Below are positions 24,089 to 33,058 of a stretch of 33,058 bases of DNA, piece by piece. The first letter of the stretch is position 1. Each line of letters starts with the position of its first letter. Origin of the DNA: Methylococcaceae bacterium (GTDB lineage Bacteria; Pseudomonadota; Gammaproteobacteria; Methylococcales; Methylococcaceae); contig CADDYU010000037.1 of assembly GCA_902810705.1 (NCBI GenBank), positions 1 through 33,058 of the forward strand, given 5' to 3'. The notes below the pieces were generated by a model. That model was not told where the DNA came from. It did no database searches and saw only the letters and a program-made list of their open reading frames with translations. A program made the position numbers and the translations under genes.

Positions 24089-25474
24089 ATGGCACAACGC
24101 ACTCCTCTCTCGGACAGCACGGTGGAATCGCTCAGGATTCCGCCCCATTCGATCCAGGCCGAGCAATCGGTCCTGGGCGGCCTGATGCTCGACAACCAGA
24201 CCTGGGACACCGTGGCGGACCGGGTTGGGGAGGAAGATTTCTACCGCAAGGATCACCGTCTCATCTTTCGCGCCATCAGCCAGCTGGCGGAAAGAGAGGC
24301 GCCCTTCGACGTCGTGACCCTGGCGGAGGTCCTGGAGAAATTCGCCTGGCTGGAGGAGGCCGGCGGCTTGGCCTATCTCGCCACCATGGCCAAGGAGACG
24401 CCCAGCGCCGCGAACATCGCCGCCTACGCGGACATCGTCCGGGAAAAATCGGTGCTGCGGCAACTCATCCATGCCGGCACGGAAATCGCCGATTCCGGCT
24501 TTCAGCCGGACAGCCGCGAATTGTCCCAATTGCTGGAAGAAGCCGAGCAGAAGGTCTTCCAGATCGCCGACCAAAGGCGGCGCGGCGGCAGCGGGTTCAA
24601 GCCCATCAAGAGCCTGTTGGCGGCTGCGATCGACCGGATCGAGACGCTGTTCCACAAGGAAGGCCACATCACCGGCGCCAGCACCGGCTTCGCCGACTTC
24701 GACGAGAAGACCTCGGGCCTCCAGCCCTCCGATCTTATCATCGTGGCGGGCCGGCCGTCGATGGGCAAGACGACCTTCGCGATGAACATCGCCGAAAACG
24801 TCGCCATCAAGGAGCAAACGCCGGTGGCGGTGTTCAGCATGGAAATGCCGGGCGAACAGCTCGCCATGCGGATGATGTCGTCGCTCGGGCGGATCGACCA
24901 GCACCGGATCCGCACCGGCAAGCTGGAGGATGACGAGTGGCCGCGCATGACCTCGGCCATCAACATCCTGGCGGAAACCAAGCTGTTCATCGACGACACG
25001 CCGGCCATGACGCCCATCGAGGTCCGGGCGCGGTGTAGGCGGCTGGCGCGGGAGCACGGCCCGCTCGGGCTGGTGGTCCTGGATTATCTACAGTTGATGC
25101 AAGCCTCCGGCAGCAGCGACAACCGGGTCGGCGAAATCTCCGAAATCTCCCGCTCCCTCAAGGCCCTGGCCAAGGAGCTGAACGTCCCGGTCATCGCCTT
25201 GTCCCAGCTCAACCGGAATCTGGAGCAACGCCCCAACAAGCGGCCGGTGCCTTCGGATTTGCGCGAATCCGGCTCCATCGAGCAGGACGCCGACCTCATC
25301 GTGTTCATCTACCGCGATGAGGTTTACCACCCGGATTCCCCTGACAAGGGCACCGCCGAAATCATCATCGCCAAGCAGCGCAACGGCCCGATCGGCACGG
25401 TGCGGCTCACCTTCCTCGGCCAGTACACCCGGTTCGAGAACTTCATTTCCGACCCCTATGGCGAAGGTTACTGA
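24089..25474 (+). CDS. dnaB: Replicative DNA helicase DnaB
   Basis: A 461-residue hexameric helicase that unwinds the replication fork ahead of DNA polymerase III. The N-terminal primase-interacting domain starts IPPHSIQAEQSVLGGLMLDNQTWDTVADRV. The RecA-like motor domain follows a linker, with Walker A GRPSMGKTT (221-229), Walker B in LGLVVLDYLQLMQ, the conserved EISEISRSLKALAKELNVPVIALSQLNR, and SGSIEQDADLIVFIYRDEVY. The length is usual and no intein interrupts the Walker A or GSIEQDAD sites, where inteins often insert. ATG 24089 lies two bases after the hldE stop, and alr follows without any gap. The long frame running in from hldE is a shadow. Confidence 0.97.
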   Translation: MAQRTPLSDSTVESLRIPPHSIQAEQSVLGGLMLDNQTWDTVADRVGEEDFYRKDHRLIFRAISQLAEREAPFDVVTLAEVLEKFAWLEEAGGLAYLATMAKETPSAANIAAYADIVREKSVLRQLIHAGTEIADSGFQPDSRELSQLLEEAEQKVFQIADQRRRGGSGFKPIKSLLAAAIDRIETLFHKEGHITGASTGFADFDEKTSGLQPSDLIIVAGRPSMGKTTFAMNIAENVAIKEQTPVAVFSMEMPGEQLAMRMMSSLGRIDQHRIRTGKLEDDEWPRMTSAINILAETKLFIDDTPAMTPIEVRARCRRLAREHGPLGLVVLDYLQLMQASGSSDNRVGEISEISRSLKALAKELNVPVIALSQLNRNLEQRPNKRPVPSDLRESGSIEQDADLIVFIYRDEVYHPDSPDKGTAEIIIAKQRNGPIGTVRLTFLGQYTRFENFISDPYGEGY

Positions 25475-26572
25475 GTGATCCGCTCGGCCTACGCCACCCT
25501 CGATTTGGGCGCCGTGGCCCATAACTTGGCGCGGGTTCGCGCCTTCGCGCCGAAGGCGAAGATCATGGCGGTCGTCAAGGCCAATGCCTATGGGCACGGC
25601 CTGCTCCGCATCGCCCGGAGCCTGCCGGACGTGGAGGCCTTCGCGGTGGCGCGGATCGACGAGGGCTTGACCTTACGCCAGTCGGGCATCCGTCAGCGCA
25701 TCGCCGTCCTGCAGGGCTTCGTTAACCATGAAGAGTTGGAGCTCCACGCCACCCACCACTTAGAGCCGGTGGTCCATTCGCCAAGGCAAGTGGAATTGTT
25801 GGAACGCACGCCTCTGAAGGAACCCTTGGCAATCTGGGCCAAGCTGGATACCGGCATGCACCGGCTGGGGCTGTTGGCGGACGAGTTCCTCCCCTGTTTC
25901 CGGAGGCTCCAATCTTCTTCCTCGGTCCGCCGGCCTATTCCGGTCATGACTCACCTCGCCAACGCCGATATGCCGCAGGATACCCTGACCGACCGGCAGC
26001 TGGCGCTGTTTCAGGAGGTGCTGAGCGCGGTACGGGCCGAATGCAGCATTGCCAATTCCGCGGGACTTTTGGCCTTCGAGGATACCCGAGCGGAATGGGT
26101 GCGGCCGGGAATCGTGCTGTACGGCGTTTCCCCTTTTCCGTACCGCACCGGCGGCGATGACGGATTGCGGCCGGTCATGACCTTCCGCACCCGCCTCATC
26201 GCCATCAAGTCGCTCAAGGCGGGCGATGCCGTGGGTTATGGCGGCGACTGGATCTGCCCACACCCGACTCGACTTGGCGTCGCCGCCGTGGGTTACGGCG
26301 ATGGCTATCCCCGACATGCCCAGCCGGGAACTCCGGTGTTGCTGCGCGGCCAGCGGGTGCCGCTGATCGGTCGCGTGTCCATGGATATGATCACCCTGGA
26401 CCTCACCGACTGTCCCGAGGCGCAAGTGGAGGACGAGGTGATTTTATGGGGAGACGGACTGCCGGTGGAGGAAATCGCCCGCAATACCTCGACCATTCCG
26501 TACGATCTCCTCTGCGGCATTACCCAGCGGGTAAAGATGGTCGAGGCGCAACGCTCTCCGACGGAGTTTTGA
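25475..26572 (+). CDS. alr: Alanine racemase (biosynthetic type)
   Basis: A 365-residue PLP enzyme that interconverts L- and D-alanine for peptidoglycan. The PLP Lys is Lys35 in [12 protein letters not shown]. The domain continues with [10 protein letters not shown] and [25 protein letters not shown]; the latter follows the catalytic-Tyr region [16 protein letters not shown]. The end motif [20 protein letters not shown] is typical. GTG 25475 directly abuts the dnaB stop, so translation is probably coupled; the dnaB-alr order is conserved in gammaproteobacteria, which supports the annotation. The length is normal. Confidence 0.96.
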   Translation: MIRSAYATLDLGAVAHNLARVRAFAPKAKIMAVVKANAYGHGLLRIARSLPDVEAFAVARIDEGLTLRQSGIRQRIAVLQGFVNHEELELHATHHLEPVVHSPRQVELLERTPLKEPLAIWAKLDTGMHRLGLLADEFLPCFRRLQSSSSVRRPIPVMTHLANADMPQDTLTDRQLALFQEVLSAVRAECSIANSAGLLAFEDTRAEWVRPGIVLYGVSPFPYRTGGDDGLRPVMTFRTRLIAIKSLKAGDAVGYGGDWICPHPTRLGVAAVGYGDGYPRHAQPGTPVLLRGQRVPLIGRVSMDMITLDLTDCPEAQVEDEVILWGDGLPVEEIARNTSTIPYDLLCGITQRVKMVEAQRSPTEF

Positions 26573-26574
26573 AA

Positions 26575-26589
26575 GCTTCCTTGGGAAGC
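26575..26589 (+). terminator. Hairpin after alr
   Basis: GCTTCC-TTG-GGAAGC is a 6-bp stem three bases after the alr stop codon. A second GC-rich dyad follows (GCGCG...CGCGC). No T-run follows, so it is a weak or factor-assisted terminator at best. Confidence 0.35.
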
Positions 26590-26645
26590 GCGCTTGAGTC
26601 GCGCGCATGCGGCAAGCCTAAAAGCTAGGCCAGAACCTGCCCCCA

Positions 26646-26674
26646 TTGCTTTCCAATATAGGTGCACGTATACT
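26646..26674 (+). promoter_or_regulatory. Sigma-70 promoter of pqqA
   Basis: TTGCTT (26646-26651), exactly 17 bases, then TATACT (26669-26674), a close match to consensus. The expected start near 26681 gives a leader of about 60 bases with a small AT-rich hairpin (GAAAA...TTTTC) before the pqqA ribosome-binding site. Confidence 0.65.
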
Positions 26675-26742
26675 TTAAGATGAGCTTGAAAAAGCGAAGT
26701 TTTCAACGAAAAACGAACCAACGTTTTAAGAGGAGACCCGAA

Positions 26743-26817
26743 ATGAGATGGGAAAAGCCGAGCTATACCGACCTTCGCTTCGGTTTCGAAGTCACCATGT
26801 ACATCTACAACCGCTAA
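26743..26817 (+). CDS. pqqA: PqqA, precursor peptide of pyrroloquinoline quinone
   Basis: A 24-residue ribosomal peptide, the usual PqqA length. It begins MRWEKPSY and carries the essential E-x3-Y pair, Glu16 and Tyr20, in [10 protein letters not shown]. PqqE crosslinks these two side chains and they become the whole PQQ skeleton after the peptide is trimmed. PQQ is the cofactor of periplasmic methanol dehydrogenases. AGGAGA lies seven bases upstream of the ATG, a strong site suited to a product needed in stoichiometric amounts. A strong hairpin terminator follows 20 bases after the stop, separating it from pqqB, and a good promoter precedes it. Confidence 0.97.
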   Translation: MRWEKPSYTDLRFGFEVTMYIYNR

Positions 26818-26836
26818 GCGGGGATTGTGGGTATTT

Positions 26837-26876
26837 AAACGGGGCTCTACATTGCTGTAGAGCCCCGTTTTCGTTT
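26837..26876 (+). terminator. Strong intrinsic terminator/attenuator between pqqA and pqqB
   Basis: A perfect 15-bp stem (26837-26851 with 26856-26870, including GGGGCTCTACA) has a TTGC tetraloop and is followed by TTTTCGTTT. It should end most transcripts after pqqA, with read-through or a further promoter feeding pqqBCDE. The stem could also protect the short pqqA mRNA from 3' decay. Confidence 0.85.
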
Positions 26877-26905
26877 CCGGACCGTTCGGTTTCAATTCAT
26901 TTCCC

Positions 26906-27820
26906 ATGAAAATCCGAGTTCTCGGCTCCGGCGCGGGCGGCGGGTTCCCCCAGTGGAACTGCAATTGTTACAACTGCTCAAGGATTCGCCAAGGCGCCTT
27001 GCGCGGGAAACGCCGCACTCAGTCGTCCATCGCGGTCAGCCACGACAACGAGAATTGGGTACTGTTCAACGCCTCCCCCGATATCCGCACCCAGCTCGAG
27101 AATTTTCCGGCGGCCCAGCCGAAGCACGGCCTCCGCGACAGCGGCATCAAGGCCATCGTGCTTATCGACAGCCAGATCGACCACACCACAGGACTCCTGA
27201 CCCTCAGGGAATCCACCCGGCCCCTGGAAATCTATTGCAGCGAAATGGTGAAACAGGATTTGTCCACGGGATTTCCCCTGTTCGCCATGCTGGAGCATTA
27301 TTGCGGGATAAACCATCACCCGGTGCCACTCGACGGGTCGGGCTTTGAAATTCCCGGCATCGAGGATTTGCGGTTCCATAGTCATGCGCTGAAAAGCAAG
27401 GCGCCGCCCTATTCCCCTCACCGCCACGATCCCCACGAGGGCGACAATATCGGCATCGTCGTCGAACAGGTTTCGACGGGCAGGAAACTTTATTACGCGC
27501 CGGGACTCGGAGAAATCGAGCCCCGCGTCCAAGCGTCCATCCAGACGGCCAATTGCCTGCTGGTGGATGGCACCTTCTGGCAGCACGACGAAATGGCCCG
27601 CGCCGGCATTTCCCAGAAGCTTGCCCTGGACATGGGCCATCTGCCCCAGTCAGGGCCGGGTGGCATGATCGAGGCCTTGTCCGCCGCCTCTCGAGCCCGG
27701 AAAATTTTGATTCACATCAACAACACCAATCCGATCCTGGACGAGGATTCGCCGGAACGGAAGATCCTTGACGAGGCGGGCATCGAAGTCGCCTATGATG
27801 GGTTGGAAATTGACCTGTGA
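26906..27820 (+). CDS. pqqB: PqqB, PQQ biosynthesis protein (metallo-beta-lactamase fold)
   Basis: A 304-residue PqqB, normal length. It starts [26 protein letters not shown], with the Cys-rich NCNCYNC motif typical of Pqq[32 protein letters not shown], and [15 protein letters not shown] follow, the last two being degenerate metallo-beta-lactamase motifs. PqqB acts between peptide crosslinking and the final PqqC step; recent work assigns it a hydroxylase role on the Glu-Tyr intermediate. It lies 35 bases after the pqqA terminator and overlaps or abuts pqqC at its end. Confidence 0.96.
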   Translation: MKIRVLGSGAGGGFPQWNCNCYNCSRIRQGALRGKRRTQSSIAVSHDNENWVLFNASPDIRTQLENFPAAQPKHGLRDSGIKAIVLIDSQIDHTTGLLTLRESTRPLEIYCSEMVKQDLSTGFPLFAMLEHYCGINHHPVPLDGSGFEIPGIEDLRFHSHALKSKAPPYSPHRHDPHEGDNIGIVVEQVSTGRKLYYAPGLGEIEPRVQASIQTANCLLVDGTFWQHDEMARAGISQKLALDMGHLPQSGPGGMIEALSAASRARKILIHINNTNPILDEDSPERKILDEAGIEVAYDGLEIDL

Positions 27821-27828
27821 GCATCACC

Positions 27829-28560
27829 ATGAACGAACAAACTCCCTGGACTCGGGAAGAATTCGAAGCGAAGCTGCGCGCGAAGGAGATCTATTACCAC
27901 ATCCACCATCCGTACCATGCCCTCATGGCCGAGGGCAAGCTCGACAAGGCGCAGATTCGGGGTTGGGTGGCGAACCGCTTCTACTATCAGATCAAAATTC
28001 CCGTCAAGGACGCCAACATACTCGCCAACTGCCCGGACCGGGACGCCCGCCGGCTATGGGTTCAGCGCATCCTCGACCACGACGGCTCGGATCGGGAGGG
28101 CGGCGGCATCGAAGCCTGGACCCGGCTCGGCGAGGCCGTCGGCATTCCCCGCGAGGAGCTCTGGTCGCTGAAGCACGTCTTGCCGGGGGTGAAGTTCGCG
28201 GTGGACGCCTACGTCAATTTCGCTCGCCACGCTGCCTGGCAGGAGGCGGCCTGCTCGTCCCTGACCGAAATGTTCGCTCCCGCGATCCACAAGCAGCGCC
28301 TAGCCGGTTGGCCCGACCATTACCCCTGGATCGAGCAGGAAGGGCTCGCCTATTTCCGGAAGCGGGTGAGCCAGGCCAGCCGCGACGTGGAGCACGGCTT
28401 GGCCATCACCCTGGAGCACTTCAGGACCCGCGAGCACCAGGAACGGGCGCTCGAAATCCTGCAATTCAAGCTGGATATTCTCTGGACCATGCTCGACGCC
28501 CTATGGCTGGCCTACATCGATCACAAGCCACCTTATTTCAACATTAAAGCTAAAGCGTAA
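27829..28560 (+). CDS. pqqC: PqqC, pyrroloquinoline-quinone synthase
   Basis: A cofactorless oxidase of 243 residues that performs the final ring closure and eight-electron oxidation to PQQ. Family landmarks are all present: [111 protein letters not shown], and [17 protein letters not shown]. The helical fold belongs to the TenA-like group. Two starts exist: GTG 27817, which overlaps the pqqB stop, and ATG 27829 with a weak GTGAG ahead. I prefer the ATG because it gives the usual short N-terminus ([20 protein letters not shown]). Confidence 0.96.
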   Translation: MNEQTPWTREEFEAKLRAKEIYYHIHHPYHALMAEGKLDKAQIRGWVANRFYYQIKIPVKDANILANCPDRDARRLWVQRILDHDGSDREGGGIEAWTRLGEAVGIPREELWSLKHVLPGVKFAVDAYVNFARHAAWQEAACSSLTEMFAPAIHKQRLAGWPDHYPWIEQEGLAYFRKRVSQASRDVEHGLAITLEHFRTREHQERALEILQFKLDILWTMLDALWLAYIDHKPPYFNIKAKA

Positions 28561-28563
28561 GCC

Positions 28564-28839
28564 ATGGCCCTGAACCCCGAAAGCCGGTTCACCTTCTCGC
28601 CACTCCACCGCCTGCAGTGGGAGGAAGCGCAGCAGAAATACGTGATTTTGTATCCGGAGGGCCTGGTGGAACTGAACGTTCCGGCCGCGGAGATACTCAA
28701 ACTGTGCGACGGCACCCGGAACCTGGAGACGATCGTCGAGGAACTGGAGCAAAAATTCGAGACCAGCGGCATCCGGGATGATGTTGCGGGACTCCTGGAA
28801 TCGGCCCTGGAAAATGGTTGGATCAGAGCATTACCCTAG
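28564..28839 (+). CDS. pqqD: PqqD, PqqA-binding chaperone (RiPP recognition element)
   Basis: A 91-residue PqqD, usual size. It binds the PqqA peptide and presents it to the radical SAM enzyme PqqE. Landmarks are [44 protein letters not shown], with three beta strands, followed by the helical part [12 protein letters not shown] and [19 protein letters not shown] 28564 lies three bases after the pqqC stop. Its last 26 bases overlap pqqE, consistent with tightly coupled synthesis of the two partners, which are fused in some methylotrophs. Confidence 0.95.
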   Translation: MALNPESRFTFSPLHRLQWEEAQQKYVILYPEGLVELNVPAAEILKLCDGTRNLETIVEELEQKFETSGIRDDVAGLLESALENGWIRALP

Positions 28840-29938
28840 CGGCAATCCGCGTTGGCTCCTAGCCGAGCTGACCTATGCCTGCCCCCTGCAGTGTCCCTAC
28901 TGCTCGAACCCCATCGATTACGCCAAGCACTCGGACGAGCTGAGCACCGAGGACTGGCGGCGGGTGTTTTCCGAAGCCCGGGAAATGGGCGCGGTGCAAT
29001 TGGGCTTCTCGGGCGGCGAGCCCCTGGTGCGGAAGGATTTGGCGGCTCTGGTGAGGCACGCCCGCAAGCTCGGCTATTACACCAACCTCATCACGTCCGG
29101 CTATGGCCTCAACGAGGCCAGAATTCTCGAATTAAAGGACGCCGGCCTGGACCACATCCAGATCAGCATCCAGGCTCCCGAGAAAACCCTCAACAATTAC
29201 ATCGCCGGCACCGATTCCTTCGAGCATAAAAAGGAAGTCGCCCATTGGGTGAAAAAGCACGGCTATCCCATGGTCCTGTGCGTGGTCATTCATCGCCGGA
29301 ATATTCACCTGATGCGGGATATTCTGGAGATGGCGGTCGAGTTGGAGGCCGACTACCTCGAACTCGCCAACACCCAGTATTACGGCTGGGCGCATCTCAA
29401 CCGCGATCAGTTGCTGCCGACCCGCGCGCAATTCGAGGAAGCCGAGGCCATCGCCAACGAGTACAAGGAAAAGCTCAAGGGCAGGATGAAGATTTATTAC
29501 GTGGTGCCGGATTATTACGAGAATCGCCCCAAGGCTTGCATGAACGGCTGGGGCACCACGTTCCTCACCATCGCTCCGGACGGCCTGGCCCTGCCCTGCC
29601 ACGAGGCCCGCATGCTGCCAGGGCTCGATTGCCCCAACGTGCGGGACATGAGCGTCAGGGACATTTGGCTGAACTCGGAAGCCTTCAACAGGTTCCGCGG
29701 CTACGGCTGGATGAAGGAGCCCTGCCGTTCCTGTCCGGAAAAAGCGAAGGATTACGGCGGCTGCCGCTGCCAAGCGTATCTTCTCACCGGCGACATGAAC
29801 GCCACCGATCCGGTCTGCAGCCTGGCGCCCGACCGCCAGACCGTCCAGGACGCCATCGGAAACGCCGCCTCCGCGAGCGCCGAAGTCAAGCCGCTCGTGT
29901 TCCGGAACAGCCGAAATTCCAAGGCGTTGAGCGGCTGA
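28814..29938 (+). CDS. pqqE: PqqE, radical SAM PqqA peptide cyclase
   Basis: A 374-residue radical SAM enzyme that forms the C-C bond between the Glu and Tyr side chains of PqqA. The SAM cluster motif is CPLQCPYC (Cys23, Cys27, Cys30). [13 protein letters not shown] and [22 protein letters not shown] are family-specific. The C-terminal SPASM domain, with auxiliary iron-sulfur clusters, includes [28 protein letters not shown] and [27 protein letters not shown] chose ATG 28814 within pqqD (26-base overlap) because the protein then begins [21 protein letters not shown], close to known PqqE starts; the frame is open to an ATG at 28778, which would add 12 unrelated residues. No pqqF/pqqG protease gene is in this window. 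Confidence 0.96.
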   Translation: MVGSEHYPSGNPRWLLAELTYACPLQCPYCSNPIDYAKHSDELSTEDWRRVFSEAREMGAVQLGFSGGEPLVRKDLAALVRHARKLGYYTNLITSGYGLNEARILELKDAGLDHIQISIQAPEKTLNNYIAGTDSFEHKKEVAHWVKKHGYPMVLCVVIHRRNIHLMRDILEMAVELEADYLELANTQYYGWAHLNRDQLLPTRAQFEEAEAIANEYKEKLKGRMKIYYVVPDYYENRPKACMNGWGTTFLTIAPDGLALPCHEARMLPGLDCPNVRDMSVRDIWLNSEAFNRFRGYGWMKEPCRSCPEKAKDYGGCRCQAYLLTGDMNATDPVCSLAPDRQTVQDAIGNAASASAEVKPLVFRNSRNSKALSG

Positions 29939-29957
29939 AAAACGCTGTTCTTTTGAT

Positions 29958-29989
29958 TCGGCCGATCTGGCAGAAAGGCGGCCGATTTT
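29958..29989 (+). terminator. Probable terminator of the pqq operon
   Basis: TCGGCCG (29958-29964) pairs with CGGCCGA (29979-29985) across a 14-nt loop, followed by TTTT. It stands 20 bases after the pqqE stop, in the short gap before the convergent YdcF-like gene. Confidence 0.45.
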
Positions 29990-30012
29990 CCCAGATTCCG
30001 CGAGGAGCCGCT

Positions 30013-30759
30013 TCAGCCGCTTAGCCTGTACCAGAGCAACCCGATCCATTCGTGAAAGGCGTAATAGCTGGACACCAAGGCGCTCGGGCCGGGGAAGAAG
30101 TCGAACAGCTTGGCAGGTCCCGTGGGCTGATAGCCGATTCCGGCCGGCACCACGGTGAAGCCCTCCCGCTCGAATTCCGGGATCGCGCGAGACAGGTGCC
30201 AGACATGGCTGACCAGATAGATGCGGCGGATGCCGGCATTCCTGAGTATTTCGGCGGAAAACCGGGCGTTCTCGCGGGTATTGTCGGAACGTTCCTCCAT
30301 CCAGGCGACCGGCACTCCGAACTCCCGCTCCAGGATGGCGCGCATCAAGGGTCCTTCCGGTTCGCCCCCTTCCGGCGCCCCCCCGGTGACTAGAATTGGC
30401 TTGTGGATCTTTCTGTGCAGCCAAGCGCCGTAGCGCAACCGTTCCAGGGTGCGCGCGTTCAAGGTGGGGCTGCCGTATTCCACGGCTTCCGAATAAAGCC
30501 CTCCGCCCAGCACCACGATGGCCTCGGCCTCGTCGCCGGTGATCGGCGCATAAGGAACCTCGAGCGAGGACAGGAGACACTTCGCGACTCCGGGCGTGCA
30601 CAAAATCCAAAGACCTATCAGGGCGGCTCCGGTCAGATAGCGCCCTAGCCGAGGCCGCCGGCCGAGTTGCCACAATCCCGCCGCGCCGACCAGCAGCAAA
30701 TTGAGAGGCGGCAAAAGGAATGCGGCAATCAGGTTCGAGAGCATCCAATTCCAATGCAT
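30013..30759 (-). CDS. YdcF/ElyC-family (DUF218) membrane protein
   Basis: A 248-residue inner-membrane protein. Two hydrophobic helices (about 8-30 and 40-58) are followed by a DUF218 domain in the periplasm or cytosol: AEAIVVLGGGLYSEAVEYG, HKPILVTGGAPEG, ERSDNTRENARFSAEILRNAGIRRIYLVSHVWHLSRAIPEFEREGFTVVPAG, and a C-terminal YYAFHEWIGLLWYRLSG. The arrangement matches E. coli ElyC (YcbC), which is linked to envelope polysaccharide and peptidoglycan homeostasis, more than the soluble YdcF. The biochemical activity is not known. It is 14 bases downstream of thiE on the same strand, probably co-transcribed, though no functional link to thiamine is evident. Confidence 0.88.
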   Translation of the reverse strand: MHWNWMLSNLIAAFLLPPLNLLLVGAAGLWQLGRRPRLGRYLTGAALIGLWILCTPGVAKCLLSSLEVPYAPITGDEAEAIVVLGGGLYSEAVEYGSPTLNARTLERLRYGAWLHRKIHKPILVTGGAPEGGEPEGPLMRAILEREFGVPVAWMEERSDNTRENARFSAEILRNAGIRRIYLVSHVWHLSRAIPEFEREGFTVVPAGIGYQPTGPAKLFDFFPGPSALVSSYYAFHEWIGLLWYRLSG

Positions 30760-30773
30760 CGGGGTCTCGAAGC

Positions 30774-31409
30774 TTATTCGGCCAGCTCGAACAAGGGCTG
30801 AAAGCGCCGGGCCGCGAGCTCCGGGTCGTCCTCCCCGAAAACGCCCTCGATCACCGCGAGAAGGCCGGCGCCTGCTTGAAGGAGCGAGCCGCCATTCTCG
30901 GGCGTGATCCCGCCAATGGCGACGATCGGGACGGGCAGGCGGCGCCTCGCTCCATGAAGAGTTTCGAGTCGGGCGCAGGGCGCCGCGGACTTGGTTCTGG
31001 AGGAAAAGAAGCGGCCGAAGGCGACGTAATCGGCTCCGGCCGCGGCCGCCTGGACCGCCCGTTCCGGGCTGTCGTAACAGGAGACGCCGATGATGGCGTC
31101 GGCCCCTAGGATACGCCGGGCTTTTTCCAAGGCCAGATCGCCTTTCCCGAGATGAACGCCGTCGGCCTCGAGGCGAGCGGCGAGGTCCACGTTATCGTTG
31201 ACGATCAAGGGCACGCCGGCGGCCCGGCACACCGCTAACAATCGCCCGGCCTCGCTCAAGGGATCGGCGGCGGCCTTGGCCCGGTACTGGACCGCCACGG
31301 CGCCGCCCCGAATGGCCCCCCGCACCGCCTCGGCGAGGCGGTCGGAATCCGGATAGCCCTCGCGAGTAATGGCGTACAGCCCGCGGGAGGGGAACGCTAG
31401 CCGGCTCAT
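30774..31409 (-). CDS. thiE: Thiamine-phosphate synthase
   Basis: A 211-residue TIM-barrel enzyme that joins the pyrimidine (HMP-PP) and thiazole phosphate to make thiamine phosphate. Motifs: GLYAITREGYPDSDRL, AVQYRAKAA (usually VQLRxK), LIVNDNVDLAARLEADGVHLGKGDL (DGVHLGQ type), IIGVSCYDSPERAVQAAAAGADYVAFGRFFSSRTK, and PIVAIGGITPENGGSLLQAGAGLLAVI. The length is usual. ATG 31409 is preceded by GGAG set 8 bases away, inside a small hairpin (31413-31430). I see no TPP riboswitch in the short upstream region, although such control is common for thi genes. It diverges from argG. Confidence 0.94.
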   Translation of the reverse strand: MSRLAFPSRGLYAITREGYPDSDRLAEAVRGAIRGGAVAVQYRAKAAADPLSEAGRLLAVCRAAGVPLIVNDNVDLAARLEADGVHLGKGDLALEKARRILGADAIIGVSCYDSPERAVQAAAAGADYVAFGRFFSSRTKSAAPCARLETLHGARRRLPVPIVAIGGITPENGGSLLQAGAGLLAVIEGVFGEDDPELAARRFQPLFELAE

Positions 31410-31412
31410 TGT

Positions 31413-31430
31413 GCCGGCTCCAAAGCCGGC
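31413..31430 (-). promoter_or_regulatory. Hairpin covering the thiE ribosome-binding site
   Basis: On the minus strand GCCGGC-TTTGGA-GCCGGC is a 6-bp all-GC stem whose loop and second arm contain GGAG, the thiE Shine-Dalgarno. Folding would hide it, so translation may be limited or regulated. Chance in GC-rich DNA is possible. Confidence 0.35.
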
Positions 31431-31647
31431 CGTCCGGCGAAATGCGGGCGCTCTTTTGGATTCATGCGTCGTAAAAACCCTCTCGAAGTCATGGGGGTGG
31501 AGATCAAGGTCGGGGTCCGAGCCGCCGGTTTCCCAGTCGAACCGGCCTCAGTCGATATCGGCCTTCATTGTAACGCGCCTTTGGAGAGGACAAGGCTCCC
31601 GCAAAAAACGCTCTGCCGCGCCACTGCCCGAAGCGCCTCGCAAGGCT

Positions 31648-31653
31648 TATAAT
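31648..31653 (+). promoter_or_regulatory. Candidate -10 element of argG
   Basis: A consensus TATAAT hexamer 38 bases before the argG ATG. No convincing -35 hexamer is present 16-18 bases upstream, so an activator or extended contacts may be needed. I see no clear arginine-repressor box. Confidence 0.45.
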
Positions 31654-31690
31654 TCCCCCGTTTTTTACCTCAAGCTCGTTGGAAACACCC

Positions 31691-32917
<1,227 letters not shown>

Positions 32918-32936
32918 GTCCTAGAAGATTTTGCTT

Positions 32937-32960
32937 GCGGCTCCCATCGAAAGCCGCTTT
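32937..32960 (+). terminator. Probable terminator after argG
   Basis: GCGGCT (32937-32942) pairs with AGCCGC (32952-32957) over a 9-nt loop, followed by TTT. It begins 20 bases after the argG stop codon. The stem is short and the T-run weak. Confidence 0.4.
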
Positions 32961-33058
32961 CGAACCACGCGCCGGCGTTTTTCATGGGACCGCGCCGGCC
33001 CCCTCTCCCAAATGCCCGGCGTCCGCGCTTCGAGGCGCCGGACGCCATTGCTCTCTAG

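Noticed and set aside
29132..30754. Leftward 540-codon frame across pqqE and the YdcF-like gene
   Set aside because: Overlaps two clear genes in other frames and shows no family motif.
31410..31690. Search for a TPP riboswitch before thiE or an arginine-repressor box before argG
   Set aside because: Neither a THI-box-like sequence nor a convincing ARG-box dyad was seen; only the small hairpin and a TATAAT element.

Overview
The window looks like chromosomal DNA of a GC-rich gammaproteobacterium, most plausibly a methanotroph of the Methylococcales type. This is inferred from a complete pqqABCDE cluster, a cytosolic copper-storage protein (Csp3-like), the gammaproteobacterial dnaB-alr pair, hldE (LPS heptose synthesis), and an EmrAB/NodT tripartite pump typical of Gram-negative bacteria. 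No rRNA, tRNA, CRISPR array or intact mobile element was seen. Genus cannot be fixed from the sequence alone.

Layout. (1) 1-2.5 kb: small metal-handling genes. These are a SmbP-like periplasmic protein, a deaminase resembling fungal cytosine deaminase, an 18-Cys Csp3-like copper protein, and a small membrane-anchored Ig-like protein. (2) 3-7.6 kb: a P2-type cation ATPase whose M5/M6 acidic ion ligands are replaced, converging with a PhoD-family phosphatase that has a PHO-box-like repeat upstream. (3) 8.2-12.6 kb: a tightly overlapping four-gene operon (GT4 glycosyltransferase, Gfo/Idh/MocA oxidoreductase, zinc-ligand-less MDR oxidoreductase, second GT4 glycosyltransferase). It looks like a small glycan or glycoside pathway of unknown product and is the best candidate here for an undescribed system. 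(4) 12.8-14.5 kb: a decayed IS5-family transposase next to an AT-rich GT2 glycosyltransferase gene, an apparent acquired island. (5) 14.9-17.2 kb: a two-gene quaternary-amine-type ABC importer in which the substrate-binding protein is fused in front of the permease. (6) 17.3-22.6 kb: a MarR regulator divergent from a drug-efflux operon (MFS, outer-membrane lipoprotein, HlyD adaptor), with a 19-bp palindrome inside the divergent promoter region. (7) 22.6-26.6 kb: hldE-dnaB-alr. (8) 26.6-29.9 kb: the PQQ operon, with a promoter and a strong hairpin terminator that isolates pqqA from pqqBCDE. (9) 30-32.9 kb: a YdcF-like protein and thiE on the minus strand, divergent from argG.

How parts fit: PQQ is the cofactor of methanol dehydrogenase, and copper proteins serve methane oxidation, so regions 1 and 8 suit a methanotroph. 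Regions 3 and 4 add surface-glycan functions, region 6 protects against toxic compounds, and the rest is housekeeping. Coding regions were called from reading frames, motifs and ribosome-binding sites by eye; no database search was possible.
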